The translations under genes were made by a program, and so were the position numbers. This document shows positions 18,615 through 27,680 of a DNA stretch of 64,000 nucleotides, piece by piece (the first letter of the stretch is position 1; each line of letters starts with the position of its first letter). The stretch lies in assembly GCF_001940235.1 (NCBI RefSeq), contig NZ_MJIE01000001.1, positions 434,001 through 498,000 of the forward strand. The letters are read 5' to 3'. Source of the DNA: Hornefia porci. GTDB taxonomy: Bacteria > Bacillota > Clostridia > Peptostreptococcales > Anaerovoracaceae. The notes under the pieces were generated by a model. It did not search any database, had not been told where the DNA came from, and was given only the letters and a program-made list of their open reading frames with translations.

Positions 18615-20663
18615 TCAGTCCCAGTTCATCAGGCCGTAGCCCTTGATACACTTATAATCCAGGTCATAGCTCTTGATCTTACAGGCGTTGCCGGAATTGC
18701 CCTCAGCGGTATAGACGCGCTCATCGTCCCTTCCGATCACGATCCCCACATGGTCGGCGCCGCCGTCCCCGTCCCAATCAAAAAAGATGGAATCGCCCGG
18801 CGCGATATCCTTGTAGCCTCTGGCTCCCCACTGCCCGCGGGAGGTAAACCATGGGACGCCCTGTGACTGGCAGGCGGCGAAGCGCGGTTCGGACAGTCCT
18901 GCCTCGTGATAGCACCAGGACACAAAGCACGCGCACCACGCGACGCGCCCATCAAAGCCGTACCAGCTCCAATAGGGATAGCCGCCGGTGTTCCCCTCCT
19001 GACGTTTTGCGATATTTACCACATCCGGATTGCCGGGGCGTCTGCCGTCCACAAAGTGAACACCGCCAAGATCCGTGGACGGGCCGGTGTCGGGGCTTCC
19101 GCCGCCAAATACAAGCGGCTTGTTCCCGCTGGTTTCCAGATATACCGCGTACATCTTTTGCTGTTCCTCATCCAGTCTGTCCGGCAGAAATGAGGAGAAC
19201 GGTGTGTTCGTCAGCTTCACGTTCAGGATGTGATAGTCATACGGCACCTGCTCGGTCACGGTCTCCTCATGGGTATTGCCGTCCTCATCCGTGGAGGTCT
19301 CGGTATGCGTTTCCTCCCGGTAGCGCACCTCGATCTCTTCTGTCAAGGTCAGCGTGTACTGCTGTTCAAAGATCTGCGGCAGCTCGCCCTGCACATCGGA
19401 GAGGGTGTAGCTCTGGTATCTCGCCGTCAGGTAGGACTCCAGCTCATGAGGGTTGTGAAAGATCTCCGCAAGGTCATAGCGGTATTCGTCATAGCCGGGA
19501 TGGTCCTGCTCGATCCGATCAAGCCTTGCCTGCAGGTCGGCTTCAAGCCCCTCGTAATGCCGCTCCACGGCAACAAGATCCGCATCCTCGGACGTGTAGG
19601 ACGTTCCCAGGATGCTGTTAATGCCGCCGGTCAGCATGGAGGAACAGGAGGACAGGCCGGAGAGCATGACGATGGAAAAGATAAGGATGCAGACGGCGAT
19701 CGTCACGCCTGCGGGATGGCGGGCGATGAATCCTACGGCCTTTCTCGTTTCCTTTTCCGCTTTTCTTGCCGCCCTGCGGCTGTTCTTCGCGGCTCCGGCT
19801 GCCGTTTTCGCGCCGCCCATGGCTCCCGTCCTGAGCGCCTTTGCGTACTGCCGTTTGATCCGCTGTTTCTGCCAGAAGCGGGAAAGTGGGTTTGAAAAAT
19901 ACTGCGGATCTTCCAGGGCGGCTTTCTGATACAGATAGGCCGTATTCGCCTTTAGCGCCGCTTTCTCCGCCTTTGCCGCCGCCCGGTAGGGCCTCAGTCT
20001 GTGCCTGCGGTAGCCCTGCCGGATGGCGCGGCTGCCGTGACGGGCAAGGCGCTCTGTCACCTTTTCGCTCTTGTGCGCCCCCTCCACGCCCACATTTTCT
20101 TTCTCAACGGCATGGATCTCGTTGTGGACCGCCGCGCCCACCTCCCGCAAAGGACGGGAAACCACGGCGGAAGGCGGCCCCTTGCCGATGGGCTTTTCCG
20201 TTTCCGCAAAGTGAAGCCGTGTCCTTGCTTTGCCGCTCACCTCGTCAAAGGTGCGCTGCCGCACGAGCTTTTTCTTCTTCGGAACGGCGGCCTGCGCTTT
20301 TTCCAGCCTGTCGGCGGCTTTTTCGGCTTTCCTTACATACGGTGCAAGTTCCGGGGAAGCGCGTTCTTCCCCGGTAAACTGCAAACGGGAGACCTTGGAT
20401 CTTCCCGTGGCCTCCCGTTTCAGTATCCTTTCATCCCGCTTTGCGGTCTGTACATCATGCTGCGCCTCCAGATGTTCCAGCACGCGCGCAGCGGTGCCCG
20501 TGTCCTTTTCAGGGACCGGCGCCGGGCGGATAAATTCCTCCGTTTCCCGTCCGCTGATGCGCCGGGTGGTCTGCTGCGTCTCGTTGGTCTCCACCAGCCC
20601 GTCCCGGCTCATCTTCTGCGTGAGCTTGTCTTTTGGTCTCAGCTTTTCACTCAATGGGATCAC
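18615..20663 (-). CDS. T4SS-associated cell-wall hydrolase with CHAP-type domain (CD1108-like)
   Basis: A 682-residue protein. The first 310 residues are strongly basic and cytosolic, with several KAEK/RRAARKAEKE repeats. One transmembrane helix follows (VTIAVCILIFSIVMLSGLSS). A VirB8/linker-like external region of about 190 residues leads to a C-terminal CHAP/amidase domain (about 530-682), with the catalytic cysteine in VAWCACFVSWCYHEAG and histidine in DHVGIVIGRD. Such proteins open the peptidoglycan for the mating channel. The start overlaps the end of the C5-methylase gene by 17 bases. Confidence 0.88.
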   Translation of the reverse strand: MIPLSEKLRPKDKLTQKMSRDGLVETNETQQTTRRISGRETEEFIRPAPVPEKDTGTAARVLEHLEAQHDVQTAKRDERILKREATGRSKVSRLQFTGEERASPELAPYVRKAEKAADRLEKAQAAVPKKKKLVRQRTFDEVSGKARTRLHFAETEKPIGKGPPSAVVSRPLREVGAAVHNEIHAVEKENVGVEGAHKSEKVTERLARHGSRAIRQGYRRHRLRPYRAAAKAEKAALKANTAYLYQKAALEDPQYFSNPLSRFWQKQRIKRQYAKALRTGAMGGAKTAAGAAKNSRRAARKAEKETRKAVGFIARHPAGVTIAVCILIFSIVMLSGLSSCSSMLTGGINSILGTSYTSEDADLVAVERHYEGLEADLQARLDRIEQDHPGYDEYRYDLAEIFHNPHELESYLTARYQSYTLSDVQGELPQIFEQQYTLTLTEEIEVRYREETHTETSTDEDGNTHEETVTEQVPYDYHILNVKLTNTPFSSFLPDRLDEEQQKMYAVYLETSGNKPLVFGGGSPDTGPSTDLGGVHFVDGRRPGNPDVVNIAKRQEGNTGGYPYWSWYGFDGRVAWCACFVSWCYHEAGLSEPRFAACQSQGVPWFTSRGQWGARGYKDIAPGDSIFFDWDGDGGADHVGIVIGRDDERVYTAEGNSGNACKIKSYDLDYKCIKGYGLMNWD

Positions 20664-21567
20664 CTGCCTTTCTTAAAAACATACAATGGTCTTCACACCT
20701 CCCAAGTTCAATGTCCGCGATATACCGCAGGATCGGGTAGACCTGTGCGGGCACAACAGCGTTTCCGAGTGCTTTCATTCGTTTTGCCCGGTCTTTTCGA
20801 TCTTCCGTAAGACGCGGGATGTCTACCGGCTCTGTGATCCAGAGGGTGCTTCCGTCCACCCCGGCGGGAATCCCATCAGCCATTCCACCCACTCCGGGTT
20901 GATCCGTAGGCTCTCGTCCGCGTCCTTTTCCAGGTGATAGACCACCTCGGAAAGGCACGGCGTCCAGTGCCCGCTCCTTTTTGCTTTCCGGTAAGTTCCT
21001 GTCGGAGAAACAACGATCCGGGGATGCTGCGGACGTGTCCCGGTGTCGGCCGCAAGGGGCGTGGGAAACATCAGCCCCCACGATAAAAGTTCGCTTCCGT
21101 TCATGCCACGCGCCGACGGCACAAGCAGGAACAACGAATGTCCAAGCAGCGTATCCCGCCTTTCCCAGGTCAGCGAGCGTTTTGTCGAGTCCCATATGGA
21201 CGAAGTGAGCAACATTTTCGCCAAGCACCCAATGGGGACGCAGTTCCCGGATAACTCTGCACATTTCCGGCCAGAGATAGCGGGGGTCCGCAAAGCCCCG
21301 TTTCGGGCCGATGGCGGAAAAGGGCTGACAGGGAAAGCCCCCGGAAAGGAGCGTAACACTCTCTCGTCCTGTCTTTTCAATAAAAGCCTCCTTTGTTACT
21401 GTGGAAATGTCCTGAAACCGGGGCGTCATCGGCCAATGCTTTTTCAGGACCGTATTCGGATAAGCGGCCCATTCGCATTGACACACGGTCGTAAAGCCCG
21501 CGGCTTCCGCCGCAAGGTCGATCCCGCCGATCCCGGTAAACAGGCTGAAATGGGTCAATCGGTTCAC
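20647..21567 (-). CDS. DNA (cytosine-5-)-methyltransferase
   Basis: A 306-residue C5 methyltransferase. Motif I is FTGIGGIDLAAEAAG, motif IV with the catalytic cysteine is LLSGGFPCQPFSAIG, motif VI is VLGENVAH and a QRRR-equivalent motif VIII is WHERKRTFIVG. Motifs IX-X close the protein (GNAVVPAQVYPILRYI). The target-recognition region is short. No cognate restriction enzyme is nearby, so it is an orphan methylase, likely a protection system during transfer. It overlaps VirB4 upstream by four bases and the CHAP protein downstream. Confidence 0.93.
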   Translation of the reverse strand: MNRLTHFSLFTGIGGIDLAAEAAGFTTVCQCEWAAYPNTVLKKHWPMTPRFQDISTVTKEAFIEKTGRESVTLLSGGFPCQPFSAIGPKRGFADPRYLWPEMCRVIRELRPHWVLGENVAHFVHMGLDKTLADLGKAGYAAWTFVVPACAVGAWHERKRTFIVGADVSHAPCGRHRDTSAASPDRCFSDRNLPESKKERALDAVPFRGGLSPGKGRGREPTDQPGVGGMADGIPAGVDGSTLWITEPVDIPRLTEDRKDRAKRMKALGNAVVPAQVYPILRYIADIELGRCEDHCMFLRKAGDPIE

Positions 21568-23963
21568 GCGCCGCCTACCTCCTCCGGCTTCGTCGTCATC
21601 ACCCTGTATAGCTCGGTATCGGTCGGGAAACGGTCGATGAAAGGCAGGATCACGTTGCCGTAGAACAGCAGCCCTTCGCCCGCCTCCGTGTGTGTGACGA
21701 ACTTCATCTGCTGGGGCGAGATGGAAAGCTGTTTTGCAAGGATCGCCTGATCCCCGCCCGCCTGATTGAGCATCAGGATAAAGTCGGAGTTCTCAAAGAT
21801 GTTCTCGACCTCCCGGCTGGAAAGCAGGTCCTTGACGTTCTGCGTGATCCCTGTCGGGATCCCCGACCATTTCCGGAACCGCTTCCAGATCTCCACGGAA
21901 TAGGCGGCGGTCTGTTCCTCCCGCAGCAGTAAGTGAAACTCGTCCATGTAGTAGCGGGTGGCCCTTTTCTCCGCCCGGTTTACGGTGACGCGGTTCCACA
22001 CCTGATCCTGAATGACGAGCATCCCCAGCTTTTTTAATTGCTTTCCGAGGCTCTTGATGTCAAAGCAGACAAGACGGTTAGAAAGCTCCACGTTGGTGCG
22101 GTGGTTAAAGACGTTGAGGCTCCCGGAAACATACAGTTCCAGGGCTGCCGCCACTCTTGCCGCTTCCGGCTCCGGCTGCTTCAAAAGCTCGTCGTAGAGG
22201 TCGCCCAGGATCGGCATTTTTGCCGGATCGGGGTCTGCAAGATAGTGGCGGTATACACTCTGTACGGCTCGGTCGATGACCGTCTTTTCGATGGGCGCAA
22301 GTCCCTCCCTGCCGCCGATCACCAGCTCGCACAGGGAGAGGATAAAATCGGATTTCAGCGCCAGTGGGTTATCGTCTTCGCTGTAATTAAGGTTTATATC
22401 CATAGGATTGACATACTCTTTGCTCGTCGGGGAGATATGGATCACCTGCCCCTTTAACCTTTGCACCAGCGGGGCGTATTCGGCCTCCGGGTCGCAGATG
22501 ATGATGTCGTCGTCGGTGATGAGAAAGGCGTTCGTGATCTCGCGCTTTGCGGCAAAGGATTTGCCGCTGCCCGGCGTGCCAAGGATCAGGCCGTTCGGGT
22601 TCTTGAGTTTCTTCCGGTCGCACAGGATCATGTTGCTGGAAAGAGCGTTCAGCCCGTAATAGAGGGCTTCGCCGCGCTGAAATAGCTCCTGCGTGATAAA
22701 GGGGACAAAGATCGCCGTGCTGCTCGTGGTCAGTCCCCGCTGGATGGGGATCTCGTTGATCCCGATGGGGACGCAGGACATTAGCCCCTGCTCCTGCATG
22801 TAGTCCAGGCGGGTCAGGGCGCAGTTATATTTCTGCGCCAGCCCCGCCACGGCAAAGATGGCATTGTCCAGCTTCCGCTTCGTATCCGCCATGTTCACAA
22901 CAAGGAACGTCACAAGGAACAGCCTTTCGTTCCGGCTCTGTAAGTCCTGCAGGAGGTTTTTCGCTTCGCCCCCGTAGGTGGCAAGATCCGAGGGGAGGAT
23001 GTCCATGTCGTAGCCGCTGCGGACGGCTTTTTTCTGCTCGTCGATCTTCATCTTGTCGAGGTCGGTGATCTTGCGCTTGATGGTCCTGATGGCCTCGCTC
23101 TGGTCGATGCTGCGGATATGGATGCTCACGATCACGCCGTTTTCCAGGTCAAGAATGTCCGACAGCACCCGGTCGTTCAGCTCCGGGGCAAGGATCTCAA
23201 GGAACGATACCGCCCCCAGCTTGCCGCCCATGCGGAAGCTGCGTCCCTCTCCGAAGCGGAAGGAGGACGGCGCGATAAAGTCCTTGGTGGACAGCCCCGA
23301 CGGGGCCAGCCAGTCCCACGAAAAGGCGAACGGCTCCCCGTCCGGATGGAACACGCCGTGCAGCGTTTTCAGCCGGTCATAGCCGCTCATGGGACGGGCG
23401 GCCACGCCCAGCACCTTGAAATTGTTCAAGATGTCCGTTTCGATCCGGGCAAGGCGGGCTTTCGCTGCGCTGAGGTTGTCGGCCTCTATGGAAAAGGTGA
23501 TGTACTTAGCTTTCACAAGGCCGTTGTTGCCTTTGGCAAGCTGATCTTTGAGCATGGCCGCATACTCGCTGCGGATCGACTGGAAAGCGTCGTCCTTTGC
23601 CGGAATGTCGATGCTCTGCTCTGCGTCCTCCCTGCGTATCCCCTGATTGACAAAGGAAAGCTGCACCGACACAGAGGAATCAAAGTAATTGAGAAAATCG
23701 CACCAGTTTTCAAAGATGGCGGTCTTTTCGTCGGCCTGTGCAAGCTGATAGTTGATGTCCTCAAAGGCGATGCTCTTGCTGTATCGCTTCTCCGTGATAC
23801 GGCAGATGCCGTCCGGGAACATCTGCAAGTAGGGGATCGTCTCTTGGGCGGTGTGGGGCTTCCCGTCGCCCTTTGCCTGCCGGATCACGGCGGCGATCTG
23901 CTTTTTTTCCGCGCGGGTCAGCTTATGCTTTCCCCTTGCGCTTTTTGTTTTTTCCTCTGACAA
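21564..23963 (-). CDS. virB4: VirB4-family T4SS ATPase
   Basis: A 799-residue VirB4/TraC-type ATPase. The N-terminal half is the family's membrane-interacting region. The C-terminal half has Walker A GTPGSGKSFAAKRE (about residue 455), Walker B-like YYMDEFHLLL and the later SREVENIFENSDFILMLNQ motif. It energises assembly and substrate passage in the mating channel at the inner face of the membrane. It overlaps PrgI upstream (start 23963) and the C5 methylase downstream. The length is normal for the Gram-positive family. Confidence 0.95.
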   Translation of the reverse strand: MSEEKTKSARGKHKLTRAEKKQIAAVIRQAKGDGKPHTAQETIPYLQMFPDGICRITEKRYSKSIAFEDINYQLAQADEKTAIFENWCDFLNYFDSSVSVQLSFVNQGIRREDAEQSIDIPAKDDAFQSIRSEYAAMLKDQLAKGNNGLVKAKYITFSIEADNLSAAKARLARIETDILNNFKVLGVAARPMSGYDRLKTLHGVFHPDGEPFAFSWDWLAPSGLSTKDFIAPSSFRFGEGRSFRMGGKLGAVSFLEILAPELNDRVLSDILDLENGVIVSIHIRSIDQSEAIRTIKRKITDLDKMKIDEQKKAVRSGYDMDILPSDLATYGGEAKNLLQDLQSRNERLFLVTFLVVNMADTKRKLDNAIFAVAGLAQKYNCALTRLDYMQEQGLMSCVPIGINEIPIQRGLTTSSTAIFVPFITQELFQRGEALYYGLNALSSNMILCDRKKLKNPNGLILGTPGSGKSFAAKREITNAFLITDDDIIICDPEAEYAPLVQRLKGQVIHISPTSKEYVNPMDINLNYSEDDNPLALKSDFILSLCELVIGGREGLAPIEKTVIDRAVQSVYRHYLADPDPAKMPILGDLYDELLKQPEPEAARVAAALELYVSGSLNVFNHRTNVELSNRLVCFDIKSLGKQLKKLGMLVIQDQVWNRVTVNRAEKRATRYYMDEFHLLLREEQTAAYSVEIWKRFRKWSGIPTGITQNVKDLLSSREVENIFENSDFILMLNQAGGDQAILAKQLSISPQQMKFVTHTEAGEGLLFYGNVILPFIDRFPTDTELYRVMTTKPEEVGGA

Positions 23964-24315
23964 TGGCGGCTACCTCCTTTTCAAGATCTCTCTGCCGTTC
24001 CAGGGCAGCGTAAAAGTTGTTGGTCTGATACGGGCGTTCCTTTGGCCGGATGAATCTTGTCCGAATGATGTTTTTCAGCACCGTTTCAAGGGGCTGCCCG
24101 TGTCTCTCGTACATGGCAAACAGGAAGCAGGGGAGCATGACCAGGATCATGGCAAATGCCGCAAGGCTCGTCCCGGCGCCTCCTTTGAGCAAAAAGAAAA
24201 GCGGTAGTCCTACGGTAAGGGCTGCCGCAAAGCAAAGGAGCTGCCGCCGGGTCAGGTTGAACACGACCTTTGTCTTGACCTTCGACAGGTCCTTTGGTAC
24301 TGGTACATAGGCCAT
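23923..24315 (-). CDS. prgI: PrgI family T4SS membrane protein
   Basis: A 130-residue protein: a short N-terminal segment (YVPVPKDLSKVKTKVVFNLT), two transmembrane helices (QLLCFAAALTVGLPLFFLL and AAFAMILVMLPCFLFAMYE) and a basic cytosolic tail with LEKEVAAIVRGKNKKRKGKA. This is the VirB3-like PrgI layout and the VirB4 gene starts within its 3' end, as in other Firmicutes ICEs. Confidence 0.92.
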   Translation of the reverse strand: MAYVPVPKDLSKVKTKVVFNLTRRQLLCFAAALTVGLPLFFLLKGGAGTSLAAFAMILVMLPCFLFAMYERHGQPLETVLKNIIRTRFIRPKERPYQTNNFYAALERQRDLEKEVAAIVRGKNKKRKGKA

Positions 24316-24329
24316 CTGTGGCCTCCTTT

Positions 24330-24866
24330 CTAAAGTCTGATGTCGCTGTTTACTTCATTTCCCCACACATCCCAGCCCGGCGGTTTTTGCCTTGCGAAAA
24401 GCTCGATACGGGGGAGATCGCCCATCAGGGCCACGATCCGATCCCGCGCCTCGTCCGGCTTCCTGCTGTGCCGCTCCACCGGGCTTACGATGAGCTGGTG
24501 GATATTTGCCGCCTGCCGTTTCGGATGCCCTTTCGTGGCAAGCAGGCAGATCTCCGCGTTGCTCCTTGTCCAGAAGCCCAGCCCATAAAACCATGTGCGG
24601 GCTTTCCGGTTTGTTTTCAGCCAGACAAAGGCAACGGTCTTATATGAAAAGCCCCATGCCCTGATCAGGCGCAGGGCTTCGGGAAGCTGCGGAAAGGTTG
24701 CCCAGAGAAACAAAGCGCAGTCTGTATCGGCAAGATCCGATACAGGCAGCGCCGCCAGTTCTTCAAGGCGCATGGTGGGGTAATGGTGTTCCGCCGCGCC
24801 GGACAGTCTCTTTTGTTCGTACTGCCACGGCGGATCGGCGTAGATGATGTTGTATCTCTTTGTGAT
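24330..24866 (-). CDS. MT-A70-family DNA N6-adenine methyltransferase with apparent ATC start
   Basis: A 178-residue MT-A70 methylase. The catalytic motif DPPW is in YNIIYADPPWQYEQK, near the very N-terminus. Other family motifs follow: CALFLWATFPQLPEAL, VAFVWLKTNRK, GLGFWTRSNAEICLLATKGHP and GWDVWGNE. The frame begins after TAA (the VirB6 stop) and contains no ATG, GTG or TTG before the ATG at 24773. Only ATC at 24866-24864 sits at the right distance behind AAAGGAGGG. Starting at 24773 would remove DPPW. Either a rare ATC start is used or an ATG has mutated. The protein is probably a protective orphan methylase. Confidence 0.8.
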   Translation of the reverse strand: MTKRYNIIYADPPWQYEQKRLSGAAEHHYPTMRLEELAALPVSDLADTDCALFLWATFPQLPEALRLIRAWGFSYKTVAFVWLKTNRKARTWFYGLGFWTRSNAEICLLATKGHPKRQAANIHQLIVSPVERHSRKPDEARDRIVALMGDLPRIELFARQKPPGWDVWGNEVNSDIRL

Positions 24867-24878
24867 CGGTTCCCTCCT

Positions 24879-25748
24879 TTAATGTGCTGCGAACAGGGAC
24901 TTTGCTATGGAGCCGGATCTCAGCAGCATGAAGCAAAGAAGCACGGTGTAGGCAGCGAGCGAGAAGATCGCCGTGTGCAGGTTATCCGCGATCACCATGC
25001 TTTTCACCAGTACCGCATAGATCCCGACGCAGACCATGATCAGGAACCCCTGAAAGCCCAGGGCGATCAGGCTGCGCAGGTAGTTGTTTCCGATCTGTCC
25101 CCATTCCCGGTTGGTGAGTGTGGCAAATGGGATCGGCGATACCGAACAATAAAGGTAGATCTCGATCATACGTCCGTAGACCACGACCGTAATGATGATG
25201 GACATGATCTTCATGCCGAAGCTCACAAGGGTCGTTTCCATCGTGAGCAAGAGCAGTTCCGGGATCTCCAGGGAATCAAGCCCTCCTTGCAGGGACGACA
25301 GGGCAGCGGCGGCATCGATGCTGGTGCTGCCGCTGACGACGCCCGCGGATCTTGCCACGACGTGCTGCGCCACATCAAAGACGGCCATCGTGATGTCAAA
25401 GGTATGGGTGACAAGGAACACCGCCACCCATGCCTTGAAGAACCACTTGAAAAACAGGAACGTATCAAGATCGTGCAGGTTGTTCCTGTCGATGACCATA
25501 CTGATCAGCTCGTAGCAAAGGACATAGGTGATGACCAGCCCCGCGATGGGCACGATCACATTTTCCGAGAGCGTCTGTATCATCGAGAAAATATTTGCGT
25601 TCCACGCCTGCGGGGTCTTTCCCACCTCTGCGGCAATGGTGCCTACCTTGTCGTTGACGTCCCCGAACATGGTTGACAGATTTCCCTTGATCGCTCCGAT
25701 CAGGAGGTCCTTTATCCATTCGTTGATCGCGTCAAGGATACTCTGCAT
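24879..25748 (-). CDS. VirB6/TrbL-like conjugal transfer membrane protein (CD1112 type)
   Basis: A 289-residue polytopic membrane protein with at least five hydrophobic segments (VIVPIAGLVITYVLCYELIS, FFKAWVAVFLVTHTF, IMSIIITVVVYGRMIEIYLY, GFQGFLIMVCVGIYAVLV, AAYTVLLCFMLLRSG). The sequence YCSVSPIPFATLTNREWGQI is the conserved signature of the family. It forms part of the inner-membrane channel of the T4SS. The ribosome binding site GGAGGTGA precedes the start at 25748. It follows the split maff2 gene and precedes the MT-A70 gene. Confidence 0.92.
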   Translation of the reverse strand: MQSILDAINEWIKDLLIGAIKGNLSTMFGDVNDKVGTIAAEVGKTPQAWNANIFSMIQTLSENVIVPIAGLVITYVLCYELISMVIDRNNLHDLDTFLFFKWFFKAWVAVFLVTHTFDITMAVFDVAQHVVARSAGVVSGSTSIDAAAALSSLQGGLDSLEIPELLLLTMETTLVSFGMKIMSIIITVVVYGRMIEIYLYCSVSPIPFATLTNREWGQIGNNYLRSLIALGFQGFLIMVCVGIYAVLVKSMVIADNLHTAIFSLAAYTVLLCFMLLRSGSIAKSLFAAH

Positions 25749-25767
25749 AAGCGGTCACCTCCTGTTC

Positions 25768-25863
25768 TTATCCAAAAAGTCCTTTCAGAAGCGGCACCAG
25801 CACCGTACCGATCAGGGCGACTCCGCCGCCTGCCATGAACTGCTTGATCCCCTGGCTTTTTGC
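25768..25863 (-). pseudogene. maff2: maff2 pilin gene, 3' fragment (split by IME)
   Basis: The last 31 codons of a Maff2-family T4SS pilin (reading KSQGIKQFMAGGGVALIGT and VLVPLLKGLFG before the stop at 25768-25770). The family is a small two-helix membrane protein equivalent to the VirB2/TrbC pilin. The 5' part is at 35811-35951 on the same strand. Joining 35951-35824 to 25861-25768 gives 222 bases, an intact 73-codon frame plus stop, through NPGANAKSQGIKQ. Confidence 0.93.
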
Positions 25864-25880
25864 TGATGTGCGATAAAGAA
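25864..25880 (+). repeat. IME left end inverted repeat (att site)
   Basis: TGATGTGCGATAAAGAA reads inward from the GC at 25862-25863. It pairs with TCATGTGTCGTAAAGAA at the other end. Confidence 0.85.
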
Positions 25881-25894
25881 GTAATAGAAGTGTA

Positions 25895-25942
25895 AAAAAT
25901 TTTGCCGTTCCTATCCGGCACTTGGCCATTGTGTCGGATAGG
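25895..25942 (-). terminator. terminator after the serine recombinase
   Basis: Arms CCTATCCGGCAC (25910-25921) and GTGTCGGATAGG (25931-25942) pair at 11 of 12 positions. On the minus strand the hairpin is followed by AACGGCAAAATTTTTTAC. Confidence 0.75.
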
Positions 25943-25949
25943 TCGGGCG

Positions 25950-27569
25950 TTAGGCTTCGGGCAAGTCAATTTTGCCGACAAAGCTGTAATAAATCTCAAT
26001 GTCCTGCCTGCGGGTGCCGTTCTCGTCATAGCTGCACTCATGCACGACGATTTTCTCAATCATTTCCCGCAAGAGGGTGGGTGTCAATTCCTCAAAGGCA
26101 AGGTGCTTGCGGACAATCCCCATGAATTTCTCGGCGTTAACGGTGGCCGCCTGCGACTTGTCCAGTTCCGCCTGCAATGCGGCGGTGCGGTCTTTCAGTT
26201 CCCGCTGCTCCTGCTCATAGTCTGCCGACAGTTCCATGAAACGCTCGTCGCTGATTTTGCCGTTCACATTGTCCTCATACAGCCGCTTGATAATGCGGCT
26301 CACTTCGGCAATCCGCTCCTGCGCCTGTTCAAGCTGCTTGGTGGCTGCGGCGGTCTTTCTCTTGCCGCCGATTTCGTTCTGCTGGATCAGCAGCTTTACA
26401 AAACGGCTCTCGTGCCTGGCAGCATACTCCGTCACTTGCCGGAGATTGGAGAGGACACCGGCGGTCAGCAGGTCGGTGCGGATAAAGTGCGCCGTACAGT
26501 CGCGGGTGCGCTTCTTGTAGCTGCCGCAGATGTAACAGTCCTGCTTGCGGTTCTTGTTCTGATACCGCTGCTGGTACATCACATGGCCGCAGTCGGCGCA
26601 GAACAGCATACCAGAGAACAGCCCCACTTCGTCATAGCGGTTCGGGCGTTTGCGCTGCTTGCGTAACTCCTGCACACGCTCCCATGTTTCCGTGTCAATA
26701 ATCGGCTCATGGTGGTTCTCAAAAATGGCCTGCTTCTCAATGGGATTTTCTACGCTGTGCTTGGTCTTGTAAGAGGGCTTTTCCGTCTTGAAGTTTACCA
26801 GACAGCCGGTGTACTCCCGGTTTTCGAGGATATGAACGACGGTGTTCGTCGCCCATTTACACTCATAGCCGGGGTGGTAGCGGCGTGTGCTGCCTGTCCT
26901 GCGGTATTCCAGCGTCCCCGGCGTGGGGATTTGCTGTTCCGTCAGCATACGGGCAATCTTGGTCGGGCCGTTCCCCGCAAGGCAAAGCTGGTAAATCTGC
27001 TGGACAACCGGCGCGGTTTCCTCGTCAACGATATAGTTCTCGTCCTCGTCCATGAGGTAGCCATACACCGGCTTGCTGGTAACGGGCTTGCCGCTCATGC
27101 CTTTTGCTCTTTTAACTGCCTTGATTTTCTTGCTCGTATCTCTCACCAGCCATTCGTTGAACAGATTTCGCAGAGGGGTAAAATCATTGTCCATGCCGCC
27201 GTTTGCGCTGTCCACATTGTCGTTGACAGCGATAAAACGCACGCCCTTTTGAGGGAACAGCATTTCCGTGTAAAACCCTACCTGCAAGTAGTTTCGCCCT
27301 AACCGGCTCATGTCCTTGACAATGACCGTACCAACTTTCCCGGCTTCAATGTCCGCAAGCATGGCTTGAAATCCGGGCCGCTGGAAGTTCGCGCCGGAAT
27401 AACCGTCGTCGGTGTACCAGCGCAGATTGGTAAAGCCGTTCTGTTTTGCGTAGGTTTCGAGTATCCTTTTTTGGTTCGATATGGAATTACTCTCGCCTTG
27501 CAGCTCGTCCTCATGGGACAATCTCGGATAAAGGGCGGTAATGAGGTTTTGGGTGGCTTGTCTTAACAT
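25950..27569 (-). CDS. large serine recombinase (TnpX-like, DUF4368)
   Basis: A 539-residue site-specific recombinase. The resolvase domain covers about residues 8-150: the catalytic serine is in LYPRLSHEDE; YTDDGYSGANFQRPGFQ, VGTVIVKDMSRLGRNYLQVG and the E-helix follow. The recombinase domain has KPVYGYLMDEDENYIVDEET. The zinc-ribbon-like part has FCADCGHVMY and CYICGSYKKRTRDC. A coiled-coil region (KQLEQAQERIAEVSRIIKRL) and a C-terminal DUF4368-like segment close it. It integrates and excises the IME at a GC dinucleotide. It is the leftmost gene of the element, 86 bases from the left end, as expected. Confidence 0.95.
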   Translation of the reverse strand: MLRQATQNLITALYPRLSHEDELQGESNSISNQKRILETYAKQNGFTNLRWYTDDGYSGANFQRPGFQAMLADIEAGKVGTVIVKDMSRLGRNYLQVGFYTEMLFPQKGVRFIAVNDNVDSANGGMDNDFTPLRNLFNEWLVRDTSKKIKAVKRAKGMSGKPVTSKPVYGYLMDEDENYIVDEETAPVVQQIYQLCLAGNGPTKIARMLTEQQIPTPGTLEYRRTGSTRRYHPGYECKWATNTVVHILENREYTGCLVNFKTEKPSYKTKHSVENPIEKQAIFENHHEPIIDTETWERVQELRKQRKRPNRYDEVGLFSGMLFCADCGHVMYQQRYQNKNRKQDCYICGSYKKRTRDCTAHFIRTDLLTAGVLSNLRQVTEYAARHESRFVKLLIQQNEIGGKRKTAAATKQLEQAQERIAEVSRIIKRLYEDNVNGKISDERFMELSADYEQEQRELKDRTAALQAELDKSQAATVNAEKFMGIVRKHLAFEELTPTLLREMIEKIVVHECSYDENGTRRQDIEIYYSFVGKIDLPEA

Positions 27570-27589
27570 AAAATCCTCCGTTTCCGACA

Positions 27590-27643
27590 GCCAGCCCCAC
27601 TATTCCGTGGTTTCATTGTACCACGGAACAGCGGGGGCTGTAC
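27590..27643. other. strong stem-loop between recombinase and tnpW
   Basis: The inner stem is TTCCGTGGT (27603-27611) / ACCACGGAA (27620-27628), and the outer stem is AGCCCC (27593-27598) / GGGGCT (27634-27639). On the minus strand it lies in the leader of the recombinase gene. It may act as an attenuator or mRNA element controlling recombinase expression; a run of T is absent. Confidence 0.55.
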
Positions 27644-27680
27644 AGCGGCAAAAGCGTTAAATTTGCTTCTTTACAGTCGG

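Noticed and set aside
18851..19621. A 256-codon plus-strand frame opposite the CHAP hydrolase gene
   Set aside because: Arginine/proline-rich translation of the complementary strand of a real gene; no start signals or domain motifs.
27590..27643. The stem-loop as a CRISPR-like or resolution repeat
   Set aside because: It is a single hairpin without further copies; an mRNA leader structure is the simpler reading.
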